A stretch of 7,710 nucleotides of DNA from positions 1 to 7,710 of the forward strand of contig CAMLEX010000213.1 in the NCBI GenBank assembly GCA_946479055.1, in the 5' to 3' direction. The notes under the pieces are model-generated. The model did no database searches, was not told the origin of the DNA, and saw nothing but the letters and a program-made list of their open reading frames with translations. Below, one piece after another: positions 1 to 5,360 of this stretch; within the stretch, counting starts at the first letter, position 1, and each line of letters starts with the position of its first letter. The stretch comes from an uncultured Bacteroidota bacterium. GTDB taxonomy: Bacteria; Bacteroidota; Bacteroidia; Chitinophagales; Chitinophagaceae. The position numbers and the translations under genes were made by a program.

Positions 1-969
1 CAGTGAAGAACAATGCAGTACTAATCCTTTCGTGTCATAATACTTGCAGGTGCGGGGACGGTTTTTCCCAAAATACAATTCACCATAAATATCATCTTCT
101 ATTAACGGTATATTATGTTTGGTAATGATCTCTACTAATTTCTTTTTATTTTCATCGGGCATGCAGCCGCCTAATGGATTATTGAAATTGGGTATCACCA
201 CACAGGCTTTGATCGGAAATTTTTTAATCACTTGTTGTAAACAATCCAGGTCAAGGCCGGTAATAAAACAAGAGGATACTTCCACTACTTTCAACCCCAT
301 ACTTTCTATAGCCTGGAAAATGCCGAAATAGTTTGGTGATTCTACAGCCACCGTATCCCCCGGTTGAGTAACAGCTTTTAAACACATAGTGATGGCTTCG
401 AGGCAGCCATTAGTGACAATCACTTCATCCGGTTTTATTTTACCACCCCAGTTAAATGCCAGCTTGGCTATTTGTTTGCGCAATTCAATATTGCCTTGTG
501 TATGCTCATAACTGATGCAATGATCTTTACTGCTGCGCAATGCATGCATCACCGATTTATTGATCTTGGCAGCTGGTAATAAAGAAACATCGGGAACTGC
601 CATCGCGAAATTAATCACTTTGTCATTGTGTGAAGCAATATCAGAATAGATCGAAGAGATCATTTCTTTTACACTCACATCGTGCGATAATGTATCTGGT
701 TGTATAATCTTTGGCAGATCAGGAAAACGTCGTTGATTAAAACGGACATAATAACCCGACTTTGGTCTTGATTCAATCAATCCTTTTCCTTCCAAATGAT
801 AATAAGCCTGGAATGCAGTACCCATGCTTATTCCATACTCCTCGCTCAATAAACGAACGGAAGGAAGTTTGTCGCCGATCTTCAATACATCATCAGCGAT
901 CATTTTTTCAAGGCCTGTAGCCACCTGCATGTACAGGTGATCAGCGGTGGTAAAGTTTGATTTTCGCAT
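1..969 (-). CDS. MocR-family transcriptional regulator (GntR HTH plus aminotransferase-like domain), 3' end cut off by the window
   Basis: The reverse complement of 967-969 is ATG, and an unbroken frame of 323 codons runs from there off the left edge, so the C-terminus is missing. Residues about 10-76 form a GntR-type winged helix: IGDKLPSVRLLSEEYGIS (31-48), then TAFQAYYHLEGKGLIE. From about residue 115 it reads as a fold-type I aminotransferase, with SYEHTQGN (153-160), VTNGCLEAI (185-193), VESPNYFG (209-216), VIPNFNNPLGG (258-268) and EDDIYGEL (291-298). The frame ends at HCSS, just where the S-x-S-K motif with the PLP-binding lysine is expected, so that lysine cannot be checked. MocR proteins (PdxR, GabR, TauR) bind DNA and use PLP plus an amine or amino acid as effector, and often control a divergent gene; here that is the EamA transporter. 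The start is preceded by a T-rich, non-Shine-Dalgarno stretch. The effector cannot be read from the sequence. Confidence 0.93.
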   Translation of the reverse strand, partial: MRKSNFTTADHLYMQVATGLEKMIADDVLKIGDKLPSVRLLSEEYGISMGTAFQAYYHLEGKGLIESRPKSGYYVRFNQRRFPDLPKIIQPDTLSHDVSVKEMISSIYSDIASHNDKVINFAMAVPDVSLLPAAKINKSVMHALRSSKDHCISYEHTQGNIELRKQIAKLAFNWGGKIKPDEVIVTNGCLEAITMCLKAVTQPGDTVAVESPNYFGIFQAIESMGLKVVEVSSCFITGLDLDCLQQVIKKFPIKACVVIPNFNNPLGGCMPDENKKKLVEIITKHNIPLIEDDIYGELYFGKNRPRTCKYYDTKGLVLHCSSL

Positions 970-1429
970 AAAAAAGAGATTGAGGTTAGAAATCGGAGGT
1001 CAGAAACGAAAAACCACACATCTGGCATCAGTCTTTATCTGATCTGATGTTTGAGATACGAAGTGCTAAATGCAGGAAAGTTATTGCTGTAGTAAACATT
1101 CCGGCATCCTATCTCCGGCTTCTGACTTCTATTTTAATCTGATCTAGTCAAAAATACAAAAACTGAATCTGTTTTTTAATAACTATTTAAACAAAATTTG
1201 TGGAATATTTCCAGATAGAAGGAAACAGCAAGAACCCTGGTTGCCCTTCCACATTACTTAACAATTTTACTGTCTCAATCGCCAGGGACAGTCTGAAGCA
1301 AACAAATAAAATGAGTTACAAAATTATCGGGCAATTTATATAGACAACGATGATAAATTTTATGAGGAATTCCATTCCGGATCAAGTCTGAGACAGGTTT
1401 TGAACAAAAAAACAATAAAAAACCAACAA
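970..1429. other. Divergent intergenic region between MocR regulator and EamA transporter
   Basis: This 460-bp gap holds no convincing gene; the longest frame noticed is a 13-codon one starting near 1350. It is rich in small repeats. ATCTGATCT occurs at 1037-1045 and again at 1137-1145, exactly 100 bp apart. GAGGTYAGAAA occurs twice in tandem at 982-992 and 996-1006, with an inverted, slightly diverged copy at 1119-1129. CATCAG (1026-1031) pairs with CTGATG (1044-1049). Nearer the transporter, ACTGTC/GACAGT (1269-1274/1287-1292) and CTGTCTCA/TGAGACAG (1270-1277/1389-1396) are inverted repeats. Both genes' promoters must lie here. The repeats are candidates for the MocR operator or for leader-RNA structure, but which of them matter is not known. 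Confidence 0.6.
1149..1156 (-). promoter_or_regulatory. Possible -7 promoter element for the MocR gene
   Basis: On the minus strand this reads TATTTTTG, a full match to the Bacteroidota -7 consensus TAnnTTTG. No clear TTTG-type -33 box is seen 19-21 bp upstream, and the match lies in AT-rich DNA where chance hits are common. If used, it would give the regulator a leader of about 170 nt that carries the GAGGTYAGAAA and ATCTGATCT repeats, a placement that would allow autoregulation. Confidence 0.25.
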
Positions 1430-2326
1430 ATGAAAAAAGAATTGCATAAAGCATATTTCGCCTTAGGATTAGTAAGTTTTTTCTGGGGTACTACGTATAT
1501 AGCATCAAGGATAGGCGCGCAACATATGCCCGGTTTATTTGTATCGGGTCTGCGTCAGTTTCTGTCGGGAATTATCCTGGTGAGTTATTTTTTAATACGT
1601 GGATATCAATTACCGGGCTGGAATATATTAAAGAAAATTTCTGTGCAGAGTATATTTATGCTGTGTCTTGCCAATGGTTTACTGACCTGGTCAGTGGAAT
1701 ATATCAGCGGTGGGTTGGCTGCTATCATCGCTGCATTGGTACCTTTATTTATTGCATTATTTACAGTATGGTTATCAAAATGTCCAAAGATCACCAGGTT
1801 GATGATCGTTGGATTGGTGGTGGGATTTGCCGGTGTGCTTGTTATCTTTTACGATTACCTGGCACAACTACAAGATAAGTCGTTTGTATTCGGTGTCGTG
1901 CTGGCCTTGCTTTCCACGTTGTCATGGTCATTCGGTACAGTATATACATCCAAACAAAAGCCTCCGATCGATATTTTATTCAATGTTGGTTTGCAAATGC
2001 TGATCGCCGGAATATTGGTGTTAATCGCTTGTGGTATCACCGGTAAATATATAAGCCTGGCAGATGTAAACCAGGATTCATGGATGGCGCTGTCTTATCT
2101 TATTGTGTTTGGTTCGCTGGTGGCATATTCAGCCTATGTATTCGTTATCGGCAAACTTCCTCCAACTCAAGTTTCCGTCTATGCCTATATCAACCCAATC
2201 GTAGCTGTTGTTTTGGGTTGGTTATTATTATCAGAAAAAATGAATGAGAATATGATCATTGGTACACTTATCACATTAGGTGGGGTATACCTGGTAAATC
2301 GTGAATTCAAAAAAGTAAAGCAGTGA
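1430..2326 (+). CDS. EamA-family (DMT superfamily) inner-membrane transporter
   Basis: A 298-residue protein with about ten hydrophobic segments arranged as two EamA repeats, the normal size for this family. The first repeat opens with FFWGTTYIASRIGA (17-30) and a GLRQFLSG stretch (40-47). The second opens near FGVVLALLSTLSWSFGTVY (154-172) and ends with the typical YAYINPIVAVVLGWLLLSE (251-269). EamA proteins export or exchange small metabolites such as amino acids; the substrate here is unknown. The frame can be extended to a TTG at 1400, but the ATG at 1430 is preferred: it follows an A-rich leader typical of this phylum, and the ten extra residues are a polar, lysine- and asparagine-rich tail ahead of an already complete N-terminus. 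The gene is divergent from a MocR regulator, a common pairing, and is followed by two acetyltransferases on the same strand. The gap to the first is 138 bp, so an operon is possible but not certain. Confidence 0.93.
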   Translation: MKKELHKAYFALGLVSFFWGTTYIASRIGAQHMPGLFVSGLRQFLSGIILVSYFLIRGYQLPGWNILKKISVQSIFMLCLANGLLTWSVEYISGGLAAIIAALVPLFIALFTVWLSKCPKITRLMIVGLVVGFAGVLVIFYDYLAQLQDKSFVFGVVLALLSTLSWSFGTVYTSKQKPPIDILFNVGLQMLIAGILVLIACGITGKYISLADVNQDSWMALSYLIVFGSLVAYSAYVFVIGKLPPTQVSVYAYINPIVAVVLGWLLLSEKMNENMIIGTLITLGGVYLVNREFKKVKQ

Positions 2327-2464
2327 AAGGTCTAAAGTTTCTGAACAATCTACTATGTTGAAGCGAAGGGAATTTTAAATTGAAAAGGAGTTCGATGAGG
2401 CCAAAATAAAATAACAGGTATGCTCATCAATTCCATCTGACATCAACAATAAACGAATGAACAG

Positions 2465-2974
2465 ATGAATGACATCAAAATTGTGGACTACCGCCCCGAA
2501 CATCAACCTTCCTTTGAAGCCTTCAATCGGGTATGGATTGAAGAGTTATTCGAAATGGAACCGGTAGACGAATGGGTATTGACAAATCCTGAACAAGCCA
2601 TATTACAAACCGGCGGTGCAATACTGATGGCTGAATATAATGGTGTACCGGCAGGAACAGTAGGACTTCGAAAAGTGGATAATGAAACCTGGGAATTTAC
2701 CAAGATGGCGGTGGATAAGAGCTATCGGAGGTTGGGCATTGCAGAAGCAATCAGCTACGCCAGTTTTAAAAAAGCAAAAGCATTGGGCGCCAAAAAAGTG
2801 ATCCTTTATTCAAACACAAAGAATGCAGGAGCTATTAAGCTATATGAAAAAATTGGTTTCCGTCATTTAGAGGTGGAACAGGGCGTTTACAAAAGAGCTA
2901 ATGTGAAAATGGAAATAGATATAGATGTTGCTGTTCGTGCCGCAAAAAAGTATGATGAACCCGTTCAACTGTAA
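2465..2974 (+). CDS. GNAT-family N-acetyltransferase (first of two)
   Basis: A 169-residue single-domain protein, usual for the GNAT fold. The acetyl-CoA-binding motif A is seen at 81-96, MAVDKSYRRLGIAEAI, where R88-x-x-G91-I-A93 fits the R/Q-x-x-G-x-G/A loop. The C-terminal motif B region NAGAIKLYEKIGF (120-132) supplies the usual tyrosine (Y127) and the GF turn. An AEYNGVPAGTVGL hairpin (56-68) precedes motif A. These enzymes move an acetyl group from acetyl-CoA to an amine; the acceptor cannot be predicted. The last 20 residues are charged and extend past the domain. It follows the EamA gene by 138 bp and precedes the second GNAT by 61 bp, in the same direction. The start ATG lies just after an overlapping out-of-frame ATG at 2457 that closes after three codons. 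Confidence 0.9.
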   Translation: MNDIKIVDYRPEHQPSFEAFNRVWIEELFEMEPVDEWVLTNPEQAILQTGGAILMAEYNGVPAGTVGLRKVDNETWEFTKMAVDKSYRRLGIAEAISYASFKKAKALGAKKVILYSNTKNAGAIKLYEKIGFRHLEVEQGVYKRANVKMEIDIDVAVRAAKKYDEPVQL

Positions 2975-2975
2975 T

Positions 2976-3026
2976 GTTTGAAGTTTGACGTTCAAACCTC
3001 AAACCTCAAACCTCAAACTCTAACCC
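2976..3026. repeat. 7-bp tandem repeat TCAAACC with an overlapping hairpin
   Basis: Four contiguous heptamers lie at 2992-3019: TCAAACC three times, then TCAAACT. Just to the left are GTTTGAA (2976-2982) and GTTTGAC (2983-2989), which are inverted versions. As a result 2976-2988 pairs with 2992-3004 over 13 bp with one mismatch around a 3-nt loop. It fills almost all of the gap between the two GNAT genes. There is no T-tract after it, so it does not look like a standard terminator; it could weaken read-through or protect the upstream mRNA 3' end, or be an inert microsatellite. Confidence 0.85.
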
Positions 3027-3035
3027 TTACCAGCT

Positions 3036-3578
3036 ATGTACACAAAAATTATCCAGGCTGATATTTCTCACACAGCCATCATCGCAACAATCGGTAAAAA
3101 ATCTTTTCGCAATGCGTTTGAGCATTTATTCAAACACAGGGAAGAATTGTTTGAATACCTGGAGTATACTTATAATCCAGTCAAGCTTGCTAAAAGTATA
3201 CGAAAAGAAAACAATGTTTATTTGCTTGCTTTCGTTGATGGCGAGCCGGCGGGCTTTGCCAAAATAAAAAAGCATTCATTAAATGACCAGATAGAGTCAG
3301 GAGCGCAAATGGAATTGCAAAAACTCTATGTTCTCCCTGAATGTCATGGCAGTGGTGTCGGTACAGCGCTGCTGAAAGAAGTAAAAAAACTGGCAAGAGA
3401 AATTTATCCTGACTATATCTGGCTGGATACATATGTCAGTAATGAAAATGCTGTTCGTATTTATGAAAAGAACGGGTTTAAAAAAATGGGGAACTCTTTT
3501 TTCACTATCGGTACGCAGACCTTTGAGTATTATCTTATGGGATTGCCCGTGGCTTTCAAAGTAACAAATGCTTGTTAA
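3036..3578 (+). CDS. GNAT-family N-acetyltransferase, PaiA-like (possible polyamine acetyltransferase)
   Basis: A 180-residue GNAT protein. The N-terminal part GKKSFRNAFEHLF (20-32) followed by EYLEYTYNPVKLAKSI (40-55) has the layout of Bacillus PaiA, as does the C-terminal IWLDTYVSNENAVRIYEKNGF (128-148). The central hairpin is AFVDGEPAGFAKI (65-77). Motif A is LYVLPECHGSGVGTALL (97-113); the first position of the Q/R-x-x-G-x-G loop is H104, a tolerated change. PaiA acetylates spermidine and spermine; assigning that substrate here rests on recalled family resemblance, not an alignment. The gene is 61 bp downstream of the first GNAT, from which it differs clearly in sequence, so this is not a recent tandem duplication. 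It is the last rightward gene of the block; the next gene converges on it. Confidence 0.9.
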   Translation: MYTKIIQADISHTAIIATIGKKSFRNAFEHLFKHREELFEYLEYTYNPVKLAKSIRKENNVYLLAFVDGEPAGFAKIKKHSLNDQIESGAQMELQKLYVLPECHGSGVGTALLKEVKKLAREIYPDYIWLDTYVSNENAVRIYEKNGFKKMGNSFFTIGTQTFEYYLMGLPVAFKVTNAC

Positions 3579-3909
3579 ATCTTTAAATCAACCAATATGG
3601 AATTGAAATTTGTAATAAAACACGGGCAAGGATTACTGCATAAAAAAAATCGGTGTTCATTCTTGTGAATTGGTGTAAGATAAAATTTTATGCGCTGCCG
3701 TTTAATAAGTACGCCAATAAATAATCGTTGCGTAGTGCGATGTTCTTAGTGTTTCACTTACCGGCTATACTTGACAACTGTGGTTACTTTCTCATTACCG
3801 GGATTAACCCACAGATCAGTGGCAGGTGGTAGAAAACACCTGCCACGGCGTAAACTCCTTGAGCATTCTCAGGACTATCGTTATAAAAGTTTTCAAACCT
3901 CAATCAAGA
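3579..3909. other. Intergenic region between convergent genes
   Basis: About 330 bp between the second GNAT and the convergent membrane-protein gene. Short frames occur (a 23-codon frame from 3597 and a 64-codon frame from 3771), but they show no recognisable domain and no typical start context. The only clear structure is the inverted repeat at 3819-3846, listed separately. Confidence 0.6.
3819..3846. terminator. Perfect 10-bp hairpin between convergent genes, possible terminator
   Basis: GTGGCAGGTG (3819-3828) and CACCTGCCAC (3837-3846) pair perfectly over 10 bp around an 8-nt loop. The stem is GC-rich against an AT-rich background. It lies about 240 bp after the second GNAT stop and about 64 bp after the end of the leftward membrane-protein gene, which fits an end-of-transcript hairpin, mainly for the leftward gene. 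Neither strand has a T-tract after the stem, so it is not a classical intrinsic terminator. Confidence 0.45.
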
Positions 3910-4449
3910 TCAGTAGCCTTTTGCCGTTTGTTTTATTTCCGTTTCTTCCTGCAATTGAACAATAGGAGCACTCTTTATTCTTCTGCGGGCAAAAGGTAAT
4001 CCCAGTATGCTGAATACACAGCAAATAAGAGGAACTGCACTGAGAGGAGTAATGGGAATGATTGGTAATATGACAATAGACAGCAGCAGCATGAATTGAA
4101 AAATTACCCGGTTTCCATATCCCTGGCGAATGCATTTGTACCAGCAGGCCCTGAGCAAAAAATAACCGATACAGGCCACGATAACTCCCAGCAAAATGAG
4201 AGAATAAAAATGAAAGTCATAAGTGAATACACCAGTTGCGGCTGCGGCAATGGCGTGATAACTGTTCTCAAAAAGATGAAAGAAAATGAATACCAGGGTG
4301 CCTGAAGGACCAAACAGTAATAAATAAACTGGAACCGCTCTTGTTTTTTGGCCTTCTTTTCTTTTTATAAGCAGGACAAGTACCAGTGGCAACAAAAAAG
4401 TGAGTATTAAGGCTGCCAGGTCGACATACTCGTTAAAAAACTTATTCAT
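3910..4449 (-). CDS. Small integral membrane protein of unknown function
   Basis: A 179-residue protein with four or five hydrophobic segments, at about residues 10-28, 41-59, 80-100, 114-132 and 135-152. They are separated by short basic loops such as KRKEGQKTR (29-37) and followed by ARRRIKS (154-160) and a polar C-terminal tail. By the positive-inside rule these basic parts would face the cytoplasm. No conserved family motif was recognised. A cysteine-bearing stretch, ACWYKCIRQGYGNR (101-114), joins the third and fourth segments. The gene stands alone: it converges on the second GNAT and has more than 900 bp of gene-poor DNA upstream. Hydrophobic periodicity over the full length supports a real gene, although the function is unknown. 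A -7-like box lies just upstream. Confidence 0.72.
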   Translation of the reverse strand: MNKFFNEYVDLAALILTFLLPLVLVLLIKRKEGQKTRAVPVYLLLFGPSGTLVFIFFHLFENSYHAIAAAATGVFTYDFHFYSLILLGVIVACIGYFLLRACWYKCIRQGYGNRVIFQFMLLLSIVILPIIPITPLSAVPLICCVFSILGLPFARRRIKSAPIVQLQEETEIKQTAKGY

Positions 4450-4605
4450 GAATTAAGGGTTTTCATAAAGCTAGAATCTCTTGAATTTACAGAAAATGCT
4501 TTTGTGCATCAATTGAGAAATAGCTTGTATGAACAGGCAACAATGATTTTAAGCCATGATGGGTTTCCCATAAAAGTAACACATGTAGCGTGTACGGAGC
4601 TCTGA
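4423..4605 (+). pseudogene. Doubtful protein-like open frame, possible gene remnant
   Basis: This plus-strand frame is open and ends with TGA at 4603-4605. From about 4450 it reads with an ordinary amino-acid mix, for example LESLEFTENAFVHQLRNSL and YEQATMILSHDGFPIKV. It has no ATG at its left side and overlaps the start of the leftward membrane-protein gene, so an intact gene is unlikely. A leftward 92-codon frame at 4487-4765 covers much of the same DNA and also matches nothing recognised. At most one of these is a decayed gene; both may be chance. Confidence 0.15.
4466..4473 (-). promoter_or_regulatory. Possible -7 promoter element for the membrane-protein gene
   Basis: The minus strand reads TAGCTTTA, seven of eight positions against a TAnnTTTG-type box, 16 bp before the ATG. 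A TTTTC stretch lies roughly 20 bp further upstream where a -33 element would be expected. The resulting leader would be only about ten nucleotides. This is a weak match in AT-rich DNA. Confidence 0.2.
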
Positions 4606-4923
4606 GCTGGCCAAGAGTCGAAATATCTCCACGACCACATGAACTAAGTACTAACCATCTTATTAGGCGATGTGGATCATAGCTAAAAATTTCGCTCTTT
4701 CTGCCAGCCGTTTTTTTTGAATTCTTCTTTTTATAAAAATGCCATCCCCTTTTTACGGATATCAATTCTCATTTGTTTAATAATATTTGAGTATAAATCC
4801 TTAGAATCCGTAAACGGAATTCTACAAGTAAGGCTTTGAATCGGTTACTTCAGATAAGTACGATGGTCTATTTTTTGGGGCTTCCAATGTTTGTTTCTTT
4901 GTTATATCAGAGCGGCGTTAAAA

Positions 4924-5117
4924 AATCCTTATCCTAAGTAAACCTGATCCGATCCTTTGAAATGTTTTTAAACCGTACCCTTATGAAAACAAATCCAATC
5001 CTTTGAAAAGTTTTTGATCCGTATCCTAATGAAACCAAATCCGATCCTTTGAAAAGTTTTTAATCCGTGCCCTTATGAAAACCAAATCCAATCCTTTGAA
5101 AAAGTTTAATCCGTACT
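4924..5117. repeat. 46-bp-period tandem repeat, about four copies
   Basis: Units start at 4951, 4997, 5043 and 5090, with periods of 46, 46 and 47 bp. A partial unit precedes them from about 4924, and the last one breaks off near 5117. Each unit carries a core RATCCTTTGAAAAG, then ATCCGTAYCC, then ATGAAAAC and AAATCC. The copies differ at several positions, so this is an old or diverging array. The period is not a multiple of three and stops occur in the frames, so it is not coding. There are no unique spacers, so it is not CRISPR. On the minus strand each unit shows several GGAT words. Confidence 0.88.
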
Positions 5118-5174
5118 CTACCCAACCCAATTCTAACTCTTAATCGTTTTTACGAAAACCATGTTAGCCATCAC

Positions 5175-5207
5175 AAGGCCGGAAAGTTCAATTGATCTTC
5201 CGGCCTT
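5175..5207. terminator. Perfect 10-bp GC-rich hairpin, terminator-like
   Basis: AAGGCCGGAA (5175-5184) pairs with TTCCGGCCTT (5198-5207) around a 13-nt loop that itself contains CAATTG. It lies about 155 bp downstream of the leftward PQQ dehydrogenase stop, so it could end that transcript. No T-tract follows on either strand, which weakens the terminator reading; an RNA-protecting hairpin or protein-binding palindrome is an alternative. Confidence 0.5.
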
Positions 5208-5221
5208 CATCAATTAAAGGA

Positions 5222-5273
5222 TTGCCTTCTCAACGTCATTGCATTAATAATACAAGTGATTATCAGAAGGCAA
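5222..5273. repeat. 9-bp inverted repeat flanking an AT-rich 34-bp spacer
   Basis: TTGCCTTCT (5222-5230) and AGAAGGCAA (5265-5273) are exact inverted copies. The spacer contains further weak pairing (TCATTG with CAAGTGA), so the whole stretch could fold as a long imperfect stem. It lies about 90 bp beyond the stop of the leftward dehydrogenase, close to the hairpin at 5175-5207; together they may form the 3' end of that transcript. Confidence 0.45.
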
Positions 5274-5360
5274 GTGGATACAGTATTCTACTTTCTTCAG
5301 CTGCTGAATTAGTATGTATGTAAAGTCAGCATACGCATAAAAGCTACATCACTATTCTAA

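Larger units (their letters stand above)
4450..5360. other. Gene-poor region with tandem and inverted repeats
   Basis: Some 910 bp lie between the membrane-protein gene and the PQQ dehydrogenase gene. It contains two doubtful overlapping frames (4423-4765), an imperfect palindrome AGAATCCGT/ACGGAATTCT near 4802-4822, a 46-bp tandem repeat (4924-5117) and two inverted repeats (5175-5207 and 5222-5273). No tRNA, rRNA, transposase or phage gene was recognised. The AT-rich, repeat-bearing content suggests accumulated or decayed sequence rather than a missed gene. Confidence 0.6.

Noticed and set aside
119..331. 70-codon plus-strand frame
   Set aside because: It lies wholly inside the leftward MocR gene, whose frame carries the conserved aminotransferase motifs; it is a shadow.
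1400..1429. N-terminal extension of the EamA transporter from a TTG
   Set aside because: TTG starts are rare in this phylum, and the ATG at 1430 has an A-rich leader and gives a normal-length protein.
2465..3578. Recent tandem duplication of the two GNAT genes
   Set aside because: The two proteins differ throughout, including motif A and the N-terminal region, so they are distinct members of a large superfamily.
3597..3668. 23-codon frame after the second GNAT
   Set aside because: It is too short, has no recognisable feature, and chance frames of this size are frequent.
3771..3965. 64-codon plus-strand frame
   Set aside because: It spans the perfect hairpin and runs into the end of the leftward membrane-protein gene, with no domain or plausible start context.
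4561..4700. tRNA or other structured RNA gene
   Set aside because: No cloverleaf arms, T-loop GTTCRA-type motif or other familiar RNA signature could be assembled from this stretch.
4924..5117. CRISPR array
   Set aside because: The 46-bp units are contiguous and diverged, with no unique spacers between them and no cas genes nearby.
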